Below, one piece after another: positions 1-9,342 of a stretch of 32,476 nt of DNA. The notes under the pieces are model-generated. The model saw only the letters and a program-made list of their open reading frames with translations. It searched no databases and had not been told where the DNA came from. Position 1 is the stretch's first letter. Each line of letters opens with the position of its first letter. Origin of the DNA: Chara braunii (lineage: Eukaryota; Streptophyta; Charophyceae; Charales; Characeae); contig BFEA01000374.1 in the NCBI GenBank assembly GCA_003427395.1, positions 254,803 through 287,278 of the forward strand. The letters run 5' to 3'. A program made the translations under genes and the position numbers.

Positions 1-197
1 TACCACTGGCTATCGTGCAGGTCACGGGTTCAACTCCAGGGAACTGTGCAGATACTGTACACAGGTAAGCTGAGGTCAAGGGATCGACCCCTGGGATCTG
101 CATCGGCTACTGCCAAAGGTGAAAACTGTTTCAGTGGAAAAGGAACCGGACTGATGCTCCCCAGAATGGAAATGGAGCCAGGGCCATAAGGACCTGT

Positions 198-251
<54 letters not shown>

Positions 252-266
252 GAATTGACAGTCCTA
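1..266 (+). mobile_element. tRNA-related SINE-like fragment, 5' end cut by window
   Basis: The sequence GGTTCAACTCC at 27-37 matches the RNA polymerase III B-box consensus. A second B-box-like word, GGATCGACCCC, lies at 81-91 in a similar context (AGGTCA before it), so the tRNA-like head looks partly duplicated. The A box would lie upstream of the window and cannot be checked. A body of about 100 bp follows, then a (TAA)n tract, the kind of simple-repeat tail many SINEs carry. No ORF is credible; the long leucine or isoleucine runs in translation are only the microsatellite. Calling it a SINE is inference from the B box and tail; it could also be an unrelated interspersed repeat. Confidence 0.35.
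199..249. repeat. (TAA)17 microsatellite
   Basis: Seventeen uninterrupted TAA units (ATT on the other strand). It sits inside the SINE-like repeat, between its body and a short AGAATTGACAG segment. Confidence 0.97.
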
Positions 267-430
267 GGAGGAGACAGCCTTGGCTCGAAGCAAGTCTGAA
301 AGGAATATGAAAGCATGGCAGCTGACAGTCAATCCTCGAAATAAAGAAACAATCAATGCTGTTCAGGGGTCCTTCACCTAGACCGAACAAAGAGTTTCGA
401 GTGTGTATATGTTGTATCTATGTTGACTTA

Positions 431-520
431 TCATGGGAAAAGCAACCGGACTGATGGCCCCCAAGAATGAATAAGGAGCCAGGACCCGTTTCCTTAAAGA
501 TGAGAAAAGAGAATCGACAG
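431..520 (+). repeat. Second diverged copy of the 131-266 segment
   Basis: Positions 431-480 align with 131-180 at an offset of exactly 300 bp, sharing the core words AACCGGACTGATG and GGAGCCAGG. The second copy then continues through GTTTCCTTAAAGATGAGAAAAG to GAATCGACAG, corresponding to GTTTA-(TAA)n-AGAATTGACAG in the first. The microsatellite therefore lies where the second copy has only an A-rich stretch, which suggests it expanded inside an existing repeat. Confidence 0.7.
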
Positions 521-1499
521 TTCGACGCTTAACGTTCCTTACACCACAGTCCGAAGACGAACTTCCTTAATGTCCATCTCTTTTTTTTTCCCTCTCAAAA
601 AAGGTCCAGGGTGTAGTAGAGGGTGGTGACCAGACCTCAGGAGGTGCGCGTAGTACTCATCCATTGGGATGTCAGATGGATTGTGAGGACCCAGGGGGAG
701 TCACCTCAGGACGGCACCATGGTACCATGACCTATACTAATGCTCAGATCGCAAGTCATGATCTGCGCCAACGCTTACCGCACTAACCCGAACATCATCG
801 TGCAGACACTACCCTAACTCTAACGTTAAGGAAGACTCGGGCACAGGTGGGGTCCATGCATATGCAGTCATCCCCCATCTGTGCCTCATCCCGCAGACTC
901 TATGGGCAGCGAACCACCCTTTCACTTAGATGCGATAGACCGTCCTCCCCTATCCTAAGCATGATGCCTTCCTACCCCAGGCTCCCCAAGAGTCCACAGT
1001 CCCAACTAATTCTCCCAATGAGAATTCCCACGGACCCCAACCTGGATGAGGCACCACCCACAGGCATCGTGAGATACCTGTGGGATGGGAAGTACCGAGT
1101 ACCTACCCCACACTAACACCCAGTGTGTCCGTAGGATTATTCCCCCCGAGATGGGCCCTACCGTAGTCTAAGTTTGCTCTGTGTGGACCCTCATAAGGGT
1201 GCCATAGTGATGGGAAACATACTAGGTGCACCCAGGCTTGACCATGGCAACCCCACGGATTGGTACATACTGGTGAGACTGACAGATCGGAGGGTCCAAG
1301 TGGCCACGCAGAGGTATCGACGGTTTCGACGGTTTTGGAAGTTGTTGGTTATCGACAGTCTAGGCAGTAAACCCTCCCCCTTTAATCTACCCTAATCTAT
1401 CCCTCCCCCTTTCCCCCCCCCCACCAGTCCATGGTGGAGCCAAGATAAGACCCTGATCCTCAGACACCCTAAGACCAAGCACTCAAGCACCCTATGGCC
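521..1499. other. Unassigned DNA, no gene seen
   Basis: No coding signature, RNA gene or recognised repeat. The ORFs here are short and low in protein character. One clear hairpin is present: CCCACAGG at 1057-1064 pairs with CCTGTGGG at 1077-1084. Pyrimidine-rich runs occur near 580-600 and 1376-1425. Confidence 0.5.
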
Positions 1500-1504
1500 C
1501 TATC

Positions 1505-1745
1505 CAGCATACTACAACCATGGACCTAGACCCCTTAGGCGGTGCACAGGCAGTGTCTGTATAAATCTTACCATGCATCGTCCCAAGGGCGGTGTGTGAG
1601 TGGCTTGTGCGTTATGAAAGCGCTTACCGGTGTACTTGCGCGAGGCAACAGAGTTTTGAACCCGCAAGTTCTGCAACCTCATACCACAATGCGCACTTCC
1701 AACCGGTGCTCTAACCACTGAGCCAGCGGTCCATCGCATGGGCAT
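1505..1745 (-). mobile_element. tRNA-derived SINE (minus strand)
   Basis: Read on the minus strand from 1745, the sequence has a tRNA-like head. TGGCTCAGTGG, within 1711-1727, fits the pol III A-box consensus and is followed by TTAGAGCACCGG. GGGTTCAAAACTC, at 1651-1663, is a near match to the B box. The A-to-B spacing of about 55 bp is right for a tRNA or SINE promoter. No cloverleaf acceptor stem closes, so this is not a functional tRNA. About 150 bp of unrelated body follows. An A-rich stretch lies upstream of the head (1748-1763 in plus coordinates). It abuts the end of the solo LTR at 1776. Confidence 0.5.
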
Positions 1746-1775
1746 CTTCTTTTTTCTTTTTCCCTAAGAGTGTGA

Positions 1776-2829
1776 TGCAAGGAATCTGAGCGAGAGCAAT
1801 ATACAGATAACCAAGTTGCAAAATCACGCAGAAGTCCAGATAGTCATGTAACAAGCAGATAGCTCAAATGCACCAAGATTCCATCCAAATAAGAGCGATA
1901 CGATGAACTCATGAGCCAATGTCCAAGCCCTCCGGCCACACTAACGCAGTCTTCAATGTCGCCCCTACTGTCTGGCGCCAGCTCCCAGCCTACTCTACTC
2001 ATCCTATCTAGCCTCTCTACATTCGTGCAACAGGCTCACTTCGACTTCAAAGACCAATGTACATGACGCCAACACCAATGCCGAACTCCCACATACACCA
2101 GGTACGTACTCTCGACTCCCCTCTTCACCCCTTGTCCACCCACACCTGCGCCCTCCTTCCTGAAGACCACCTTCACCTCCACCTGCCCGCGCCCCTACAG
2201 CCCGGCTATGGCCGCTTGGCGCCCCACTGCCCTGCAGCGCCGCGCGCGCCCCAGCCAGCGCTAGCGCAATGCAGACACTTGCGCTGAATCGCAGCAGCGT
2301 GTCCACATTGCCTGCCTAGGCCAGCCTTCCCATGCTGGCTGGCCTCCTCCCTATATGGGAGATGCTGCTGCTACTGGACTGTCTGGCCCTGGCCGTGGAA
2401 GTTTCCAGTAGCTTCTGGTCGGGCCCCAGTGTCTGCGCCCAGGCCCAGGTCTACAGTTGAGGGCCTGGGCCCTTTTCAGTTGGGCAGACCCAGGGTTATC
2501 CAGGCTCCGGATGTTTGCTGTGTTTGCATTGGCCCGTGGGGTATATGTGACGACAATGCTGCATTCTCATTGGCTCGTGGCCACTTCGTGATGTGTCGGC
2601 CTCACACTGCGTGTGCCCAGGGCGCAATCACCTGCGTCCTGGGCTTAACTGCCTGACGCAGCTGCCTCTTTTGGAAGAGCCCAGGGTGAGGCCCATGTTG
2701 CACTTCAACCAACTGGCGTGCAGCAACTGTCTGAGACCCACATTGGAAAATGCTGAGATAAGGGCCCCTCGTGGATATTCAGGCCCGCCTTCACTTAGGG
2801 CGGGCACGAGGCTTGCTTGTTATGAACCT
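1776..2829 (-). mobile_element. Solo or truncated LTR, same family as the element E LTR
   Basis: Read on the minus strand, this stretch is collinear with the 3' LTR at 31272-32184. Shared landmarks in order: CCCTAAGTGAAGGC, CGCCAGTTGGTTGA, GGCCATAGCCG against GCCATAGCCGAGC, TACCTGGTG, GGCTAGATAGGAT, GACTATCTGGACT, and TTCCTTGCA at the end. The terminal CA falls at 1776-1777 in plus coordinates. The first 40 or so LTR bases are missing at 2829, where it meets the LTR of element B. It contains GC-rich hairpins: GGCCAGCC 2319-2326 with GGCTGGCC 2337-2344, and GCCCGCC 2783-2789 with GGCGGGC 2799-2805. No internal element sequence adjoins it. Confidence 0.62.
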
Positions 2830-2841
2830 GGTTGTTTGTTG

Positions 2842-4093
2842 TCAGAAGACCAACACTCGCTCACATAGACTTCCAAGTATGCCCATACATACACAGAAGG
2901 AAGGGGAGAGGATGGGAGTATCACACCGCATAGGGAGAGATAAACACAACGGAAGACTTGACCATGCGATATGACAGAAAACACTGAAAGTGCAATTTTC
3001 GCTCCACAAAATCCTCACAACCAATCACAAAGGAAAGTCGAGTAGATCACATCCAGGAAACAATGAAGCAATGATAGTCCACCCACAGTATAAACACTGT
3101 TTATTAAACTCAGAGTCTCGAAATGTCAGGATAACCCCAAAACCATGGTGCGCTGCTCAGAAATGAGCAGCGCTCCAGTCCCCAACCCTGAGTAACCGCT
3201 ATACTACCCCAGAGTCCCTGAAACAACCAGCGCCACCCAGATACTGCCTCCAGAGGGAAGCGCCACCCTGAAACAGGCCTCTGAGGCCAAGTGTCTCTCA
3301 GAGGATGAAGAAGAAGACCAGCGCCACAGTATCTGATGATGATGAAGTGCCAGAGTACTTCCTAGGTCGAAGTTTGTAGCCGCGCCACCTCTCCTGACAA
3401 AGATGCTCTCTGAGGAAGAAAGCTGCAGCTATGGCTGCAGCGCCAAACACCCTGAAACCCTACTCCTGAGGAGGGTTCAGCAGGGCACCAACTTCAGTTG
3501 CCTCCAGCAGACTTCAGATAGCCCGGACCTTTGAACAGCCCCACGTGTTGTCAGAGCACAACGCAGGTCCCAGCTATGGCCGACACTTCGCAGGTCCAGC
3601 TATGTCTGTCTCCTCCAACGCTGAAGCTGTCACCACTTCAGTTCATGCGTTGTGCAGCAGCGATGTACACGGTACCAACTGCCAAAAGCCCTGAACCAAT
3701 TCCTACAATCTATTAATAGAGCTACACTAGCCTAGCCTAGACCTAGACCGGACTGACTGGACCGACCGGTACCATTTCAGTTTCAGCCTTTAGGACCTCT
3801 CCCTACCCGGCTATAGGCTATAGGGCCGTCTATCAGCTTAGTTGCGTAGGGCCTGTCTGTCCTAGGGGTAGCCCGGGCCTGCTAGTCGCAGTTAGGGTAG
3901 CTGTAGGAAATTCCTGTTAGTGCAGGCTTATATTTTCCCGAATTTGCAGATATGATCCTCACGAATTTTCCTTACAGGCAGGTCTCTCGCTTAGCCCTCA
4001 GCCAAACAAAATTACAAATCTAACCTACCTATGTTACAGCCTCGGGTCGACAGGTCACCGGCGACAGCAAACAGCAAGTCATTGCAGACCTAC
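2842..4093 (-). mobile_element. Probable 3' LTR region of element B, hairpin-rich
   Basis: On the minus strand it follows the end of the polyprotein and a purine run at about 4112-4095 (CCGGGGGAGGGTAGG) that resembles a polypurine tract. Two LTR starts are possible: TGCAATGAC near 4090, or TGTAACATAGG near 4044. AATAAA occurs at about 3105 on the minus strand. Strong palindromes include GCTGCAGC-TATG-GCTGCAGC at 3421-3442, CCTCTGAG (3278-3285) with CTCAGAGG (3297-3304), and the 3150-3173 hairpin. The word AGCGCCA (plus strand) recurs about five times between 3225 and 3460. The far boundary near 2842 is set only by the start of the other LTR family. Confidence 0.45.
3150..3173. repeat. Perfect 10-bp hairpin with GAAA loop
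   Basis: GCGCTGCTCA (3150-3159), loop GAAA, then TGAGCAGCGC (3164-3173). On the minus strand, the likely transcript sense of element B, the loop reads TTTC. It sits within the LTR-like region. Confidence 0.9.
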
Positions 4094-4500
4094 CCTCCCC
4101 CGGAGCGAGGACCTTCGAGCTCGGAGTGCAGGCGTGCAGATCCCCGAGGGTATAATCCCTTCTTAGCTGCCTCGTATTTGAGGACAACTGACTTTGTTGT
4201 CTTGAGAAGTCCTCTACGTGTAAACCAGCGATCTTCCGTATGAGGTTGGTACATGAACTTCACACACATCGGAGCCAGTACCCATCTCATCCTCAATCTT
4301 CCTCACTTCATATCCCTTCCCAGGGATCGGTGGACCAAATTGAGGGGGTCAGTCTGGGAATGCATCAGCTGAGGTAAAGGGAAACAACTTAGATGCATGG
4401 AAGACAGGGTAGGTTTGTAGGTGCAGGGGAACATCAATAACGCAGGATGGTCCAAAAGGATCAGCCCCCACTATATCTAAAACCTGCCATGGACCCATGT
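4090..4500 (-). pseudogene. Integrase C-terminal and chromodomain-like tail, element B
   Basis: The minus-strand translation continues from integrase with the typical gypsy segment GPWQVLDIVGADPFGPS, then TYPVFHASKLFPF. This is the usual SH3-like C-terminal integrase motif. Further on comes a piece resembling a chromodomain end, with EDRWFTRRGLL, parallel to EDRWFTREELM in element E. In chromoviruses this tail is thought to read chromatin marks and bias insertion sites. At least one in-frame stop (after SADAFPD) and a frame change between the two halves break it. The aromatic cage residues cannot be judged reliably. Confidence 0.55.
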
Positions 4501-4501
4501 A

Positions 4502-5475
4502 TCATGGCAACAGCTTAGGTGATATGTCCTCATCTCGTGACAACTCGGATTTGAGCACCCAAACCCAGTCACCAGTGCGAATAGTGGAGGGACGTTTGTG
4601 CCTATTAGCTTGCTGAATCATAGCCTTTTGGGCTTTCAACAGGTTGGCACGGGCGCGCTCAATGTCCACACGGTAACGCCTGGTGAACTCTGCAGTACCA
4701 GGTGTCAACGTAGGGGTAGCTTTATCGATGATGTCATCGAGAGGCTGTTGTGGCTCACGATCCCAGCGTAACCAGTAGGGTGTGAAGCCTGTAGAGGAGT
4801 GGACAAAAGTGTTATACACTAGTTGTGCACGACCCAAATGTAGATCCCAGTCTTGCTGATCTAGACTGATCACAGGATGCAGCAGCTGAAACGGAATATG
4901 ATTCATCACTTCAGGCTGACCATTGGGTTCAGGATGACGACCAGGTGTCATGTCTAAGCGAGAATGAACGTAGTCCTTGCAGTAGGACTGCCACTCATGG
5001 CTGCAAAAACGGGGATCTCGGTCACTGACAATAGAGGTGGGTGGTCCATGGTGTGTGACCCACCTGTCAGCAAATGCTGCATGTATGGCAGGAACTCTGG
5101 CTTCTCCTGGCAAAGGGATGAACTCTGCATATTTGGAGAACCTGTCCACACAGACCATAACCTGACTCATACCACGAGGAGTGGTCCTACCCAAATCAGT
5201 AAAGTCAATCGATATTGATTGTGCAGGTGCCTCAGGGATGGGAAGTGGTTTGAGTTGGCCAAGAGGAAGTTTGCTTCTCCTGGCAAAGGGATGAACTCTG
5301 CATATTTGGAGAACCTGTCCACACAGACCATAACCTGACGCATACCACGAGGAGTGGTCCTACCCAAATCAAAAGTCAATAGATACTGATTGTGCAGGTG
5401 CCTCAGGGATGGGAAGTGGTTGGAGTAGGCCAAGAGCAAGTCTACGTACGACCTTATTCCTTTGACACAACTCAC
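4502..5475 (-). pseudogene. Integrase catalytic core, element B, with internal duplication
   Basis: The fold is recognised from MVCVDRFSKYAEFIP, the second catalytic Asp in SIVSDRDPRF, and the catalytic Glu in RHPEPNGQPE. The first Asp lies just upstream, in the segment disturbed by the duplication. It would cut and join retrotransposon DNA ends into the genome. A 173-bp stretch covering VCVDRFSKYAEFIP and its upstream part is present twice in tandem, so the reading frame meets the start of the core twice. An upstream remnant, CELCQRNK, is the second half of the zinc-binding domain. The long 4502-5194 ORF is the cleanest part. Confidence 0.85.
5101..5446. repeat. 173-bp tandem duplication inside integrase
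   Basis: The unit starting CTTCTCCTGGCAAAGGG at 5101 begins again at 5274, and the two copies match nearly throughout (GGAGAACCTGTCCACACAG, CGAGGAGTGGTCCTACCC and others). A few substitutions and a small indel (AAATCAGTAAAGTC against AAATCAAAAGTC) distinguish them, so the event is not brand new or one copy has drifted. Confidence 0.9.
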
Positions 5476-5488
5476 AGGTATCTACATA

Positions 5489-5755
5489 CTACAACATGTC
5501 ACTCCTCATCTCTTTCCAGAAGAACATCTGCGACAGGGCTGCATTTGATTTGAGGGCACCAAAATGACCACGAGCATCATGACACTCTGACATCAGCAGT
5601 GTTCTCAACTTGCGGTCTTGAGGAATACACAGGCGTTCCTCACCTGTACTGCAAGTGTACAACAGATCTGAAACCAGAGTGTAACCTGGTTCAGAGGCAG
5701 AATCATCCTGTAGGTTCCTCACTATGGGCCCAAAAATCGGGTCCTGGGGCAACAA
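5489..5755 (-). pseudogene. Integrase N-terminal zinc-binding (H2C2) region, element B
   Basis: The minus-strand ORF contains LCIPQDRKLRTLLMSECHDARGHFGA, a spaced version of the family motif in which two His residues precede two Cys; the Cys pair (CELCQ) is in the next segment after a frame break near 5480. The stretch before it is the usual spacer between RNase H and integrase. It follows the RNase H reading frame directly at 5756. Confidence 0.7.
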
Positions 5756-6490
5756 TCAGGCTATGGTCTCACGAGTCTTCTCCCCAAAAGAGTGAGTAAA
5801 GGAGATCAGGAAGAGAGCATCAGGCCTTTGAGAAAGGGCATCTGCCACTTTGTTGTGGCAGCCCTTCTTGTGTTTCAGTTCAAAGTCAAATAGATCAATG
5901 AACTGAATGTAGGGAGCTAGCTTGTCATTCAACTCTCCCTTGGACTTCATCCACTGAAGTGTGGAATGATCTGAAAAGATCTTGAAGTGCCTGCCCAGGA
6001 GGAAATGCTTCCAATGCTTGAGCGCTAACACAAGAGCATAAAACTTTTTCTCATAGGTAGAGTCCTGCAGCTTCTTAGCTTTGATATTCTTGCTCATGTA
6101 CTCCACAGGCTGCAGACCATTCTCATCATCCTGTTGAAGTACCGCCCCTACACCATACCGACTAGCATCAGTGGTTAGCACAAAAGGCAAGGTAGTGTCA
6201 GGTAATTTCAGAACAGGTGCACGAATCAAGGTCTCCTGGGGACGCGTAAAAGCCTCCTGACATTCTGATGTCCAAAGAAAGGAAGTGTTTTTCTTTGTGA
6301 GGTCAGTCAAGGCTACTGCAATAGAGGAGAAGTTCTGGGTGAACTTCCTATGATAAGATGCAAGACCCAAGAAAGAGCGGACATCACAAACGTTCACAAG
6401 CTTCGGCCAGTCCCGAATAGCAGCAACTTTCGTTGCCTCAGGAGCCAACCCCTCTCCGGAAATGACATGACCAAGATAAACAATAGAGAA
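5756..6490 (-). pseudogene. RT connection domain and RNase H, element B
   Basis: On the minus strand YLGHVISGEGLAPEA, VRSFLGLASYHRKF and LTDLTKK mark the thumb-connection part of gypsy RT. RNase H follows, with LTTDASRYGVGAVL (first catalytic Asp), FSDHSTLQWM (a later Asp) and NKVADALSQR (last Asp). The family's catalytic Glu is usually the second acidic residue of a YEKEL-type motif; here it reads YEKKF, so that Glu appears lost. The enzyme would digest RNA from the RNA-DNA hybrid during reverse transcription. A frameshift near 6488 separates it from the palm domain. Confidence 0.85.
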
Positions 6491-7280
6491 CTCCAAAGGA
6501 GGACTTCTCTCTGTTGATCTTGTACTAATTATCATGTAAAGCCTGGAGGACGAGAGCCAGATGTTGCGTATGCTCCTAGACACAATGACTGAATATCAGG
6601 ATATCATCCAGATAGACAACTACAAACTTATCCAGGTAAGGCCTGAGTATGCGATGCATCTTGGTTTGGAAAGTGCCAGGGGCATTGCAAAGACCGAATG
6701 GCATGATCGGGTACTCATAAGTACCATATCAGGTCTTGAAGGTTGTCTTGTGGACATCGCCTTCAGCCATCTCCATCTGGTGGTAACCAGATTTGAGGTC
6801 GATCTTGCGAAAGATAATGCAGCCCTGCACCATGTCCAGCACGTCATTGATCCGAGGAAGAGGCTATTTAGACTTCCTCGTGATCTTGTTGAAACCCCTG
6901 TAGTCCACACACATCCTGAACTCACCATTTCCCTTTGGAACAAAGAGAAATGGTGCCCCAAATTCAGATATGCTGGGACGAATCCAGCCCTTGCTGGTCG
7001 GGGTCTCCAACTGTTTCCTGAGCTCATCAAGTTCAGTAGGGGACATCCTGTAAACCCGGCCCTTGGGAGGGACCGAGCTAGGCAAGAGCTCAATCTTATG
7101 CTTGGTCTGCTTATGGACAAGTCCAGTCCGCTCCTGCATAAGGTCTGAGAACCGGTCAACTACCTGCTGAATTTGAGAGGGACAGGGAACAGTCTCCACA
7201 TCAGTCTGTTTGACATATGCTAGAAACAGACGTGTGTGGTCAGTCTGGTGTGACAGTTTCATGAAACTGCGAGCACGCAT
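6491..7280 (-). pseudogene. Reverse transcriptase fingers and palm, element B
   Basis: Minus-strand motifs in order: [59 protein letters not shown], and the catalytic YLDD encoded at 6603-6614. The palm residues are therefore present. The frame is broken by stops rather than shifts in this part: TAG at 6864-6866 after KITRKSK, a TGA near 6743, and a TAG soon after YLDD. The N-terminal part at 7280 reads out of frame with the protease. Confidence 0.85.
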
Positions 7281-7664
7281 ACAATAGCAGCTACTGGCCG
7301 AATGGTACTCATCAGCGACATACAGGGGCGATACACCCCATGCCGGTCAGATAGCTCAACCCTAGGAATCCGCCAGTCGATCCTGGGGTTGGTGGCACTA
7401 AGCCACCGCAAAGAGAACACAAGGCGGTGCCTGATTTCTCCCTGCTTGTCAAAAATCACAGGTAGATCCTTGACAACAATAGTGATCCTGACTGTAGATG
7501 AGTTGCCAATGTGAACCACAATAGGCTGTCGCAACTTTACCAGTCTTTGTTCCAAGTTGCAGCCTGTTGACTGTCTTGGGAAACATAAAGTTGCGAGTAG
7601 CCCCACAGTCTAAGAGCCCTTTGAACTTGGCTCCCAGGATGGAGGGCCGAAGCAGGATGAGCCC
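7281..7664 (-). pseudogene. Retropepsin-like aspartic protease, element B
   Basis: The catalytic motif DCGAT is encoded at 7596-7610 (minus strand), followed by RNFMFP, as in many plant-type gypsy proteases where Cys replaces Ser or Thr. After a frameshift the fold continues in the 7259-7606 frame with VVKDLPVIFDKQGEIRHRL and NPRIDWRIP. The protease would process gag-pol. Upstream it stops abruptly at the A/B junction, with no gag of its own. Confidence 0.7.
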
Positions 7665-7674
7665 TTTGAACTTG
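7614..7674. repeat. A/B junction with 16-bp direct repeat
   Basis: GAGCCCTTTGAACTTG occurs at 7614-7629 and again at 7659-7674. On the minus strand, element A RT sequence runs to about 7675 (KINLK, then a decayed YHQIA and ending near a QHK-encoding stretch), and element B protease sequence begins at or inside the repeat. Confidence 0.85.
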
Positions 7675-7689
7675 TGCTGATCTTCTGGT

Positions 7690-8205
7690 CTAATGGCAAT
7701 CTAATGGTAGTCGGATTTTCAAGTTTATCTTTGTAAAGTACTTACATCCCTGCACCCTATCCAAAAGGTTGTCGATGCGCGGTAGGGGCTCTGCGTTTTT
7801 AATAGTGATGGCATTGAGGCCCCTATAATCAATGCACATCCTTAGTGATCCCCCCTTCTTCAGTACAAATAGGACTGGTGAGCCGAAGGGGGAGATGCTA
7901 GGCCGTATCCAACCCTTTTCTGTGAGCTCTTTCAGTTGTCGACGGAGCTCGTCCAACTCAGCCGGAGCCATCCTATAGATTCTCCTGTTGGGTATCTTGC
8001 TCCCAGGGATGATCTCTATGGCATGGACAACCTCCCTGTCTACGACACCTGTGGGCTCCTCAAACAGATCAGAGTACTTAGCGACGACACTCTCTATCTC
8101 TAGGGGTGATTTAACGGCCTCCCCTTTTGCAGAGACAAAGACCAAGTACATACCCTCCTCTTGGTTCTGTTTATTATAGTTATAAAAGACCGATGCGCAG
8201 AAAAC
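7690..8205 (-). pseudogene. RT N-terminal part, element A
   Basis: Minus-strand motifs: [18 protein letters not shown] (linker after protease), [64 protein letters not shown] and [14 protein letters not shown]. The next expected segment, with the palm YLDD, is missing because the element switches to element B protease. The residues around SGYHQ are decayed (KIRLPLDCH). Confidence 0.85.
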
Positions 8206-8788
8206 ACCCACAGGAGTTAATCAACCAACTAGCTTTACACTTAGTCAGTCTAACGGCCCTCCCATTAGGCAACTCGTGCTTCAACACTTTTATGTCCCAG
8301 TCAAACTGGGGCTTGGCAACCTCAAGGTAGTACATGCCTAACAACATGTTGAAAGCCAGGTCGTCACTAACCAGGAACGATATCTTATGAATCAGTTCCC
8401 CTCCTGGATAGGATAAAAGGCAGACCACATCTTTCACGTAGTCCTCTACCATTATGTGCTTTTTGTTGACCAGAGTAGATGCTACCGGTCTACTCAGGCG
8501 TTGCACCCGATCCTGTAGGCGCTGTCTCTCAACGCAGTCACGACTTATAAAGTTCCAAGTGGAGCCGATGTCTACAAAGGCCCCGCATTTGTTGTCCCCC
8601 ACACCAACTTCCACAACGAAATGCTCCCCTCTAGGACCTCTACTCGGTGCCACCCACGACTCACGAGGGTCCCTTGACGACCACTCACTTTGTAGGTCCT
8701 CTAAGGCCTTAGACACATCCAACGAGCAAAGTATCGTTGGGTCAGGATGCGTCTGCGGGGTGACTAAGGAGTCAATAACTTTGACCAA
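8200..8788 (-). pseudogene. Retropepsin-like protease, element A
   Basis: The ORF begins in the gag-pol linker (VTPQTHPDPTILCSLDV, parallel to a similar linker in element E). It carries the presumed catalytic motif in GAFVDIGSTWNFIS: DIGS, where the family normally has D-S/T/C-G-A/S, so the second position is unusual. The flap and second half follow: [20 protein letters not shown] and KPQFDWDIKVLKH. A frameshift near 8205 separates it from RT. Confidence 0.75.
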
Positions 8789-8855
8789 CTCTTGAAACGG
8801 GAGGGTACATCACCCGCTTCAACGAGAGTAGAAGCAGCTATAACTTCTACTGGCC

Positions 8856-9134
8856 CTAGGTGTTTCCCGAGCCAGAACTCGACGAGGCCCCACTTTGGGA
8901 AGAAGGTATCCCACCCTTAGGTGGTATCTTATGCGGGACCTTAGCATTTTTGCACTTAAACTGTTGATGGCCATACTCGCCACACTTAATGCAAGCACCC
9001 CGCTGGTAACGATCCCGCCACACATCTTGATCCAAACCTGCTCGAACCCATGCCACTATCTTGTGCGGGTTCGGGGTTTGCTCCTGACTCCTCTGCTGTC
9101 CGCCCTTGCCGCGGCCAGCTGCCTTACCCTTCAC
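8856..9134 (-). pseudogene. Gag nucleocapsid zinc knuckle, element A
   Basis: A minus-strand 92-codon ORF holds one CX2CX4HX4C knuckle, CIKCGEYGHQQFKC, in a basic and Gln/Ser-rich context (KGKAAGRGKGG before it, SSSSGSG after). The same knuckle position and flanking VWRDRY are found in element E gag. It binds the element RNA during packaging in intact relatives. Stops and frame changes between 9134 and 9343 cut it from the rest of gag. Confidence 0.85.
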
Positions 9135-9342
9135 TACTGCAGTGAGGTTGCTACCCTCAGCATCATCCTCTCAGTCAATCTTTGAACCGTCCACAAGATC
9201 AGTCACATCCTTGATCTCAGTCGATTCCCATCAGAATCAACCATCATCAATCAACTACCCTTCTTTTTCCACTCTTATGGACTCTTCTTCTTTCTTCCAT
9301 CCATAGAGGGGGCCTGAGCACCTCCTAGCGTAGCCTTCAAAT

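Larger units (their letters stand above)
2842..7664 (-). mobile_element. Element B: degenerate Ty3/gypsy retrotransposon, 5' part lost
   Basis: Minus-strand element with the gypsy order protease, RT, RNase H, integrase, chromodomain-like tail, then a 3' LTR region. No gag of its own is present: at about 7664 it is joined directly to RT sequence of element A. It carries several in-frame stops, at least three frameshifts and an internal tandem duplication, so it cannot make an active polyprotein. Confidence 0.75.

Noticed and set aside
76-390. ORFs with long Leu or Ile runs on the minus strand
   Set aside because: They are translations of the (TAA)17 microsatellite and have no conserved sequence on either side.
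1651-1727. Functional tRNA gene
   Set aside because: The box motifs are present but the acceptor and anticodon stems do not close, and the body continues as a repeat.
6561-7159. Plus- and minus-strand ORFs of 179-195 codons over element B RT
   Set aside because: Shadow frames of the RT gene; the RT motifs are in another minus-strand frame.
7614-7674. Nested insertion of element B into element A
   Set aside because: No LTR or PBS at the join and element B starts in protease, so simple nesting does not explain it.
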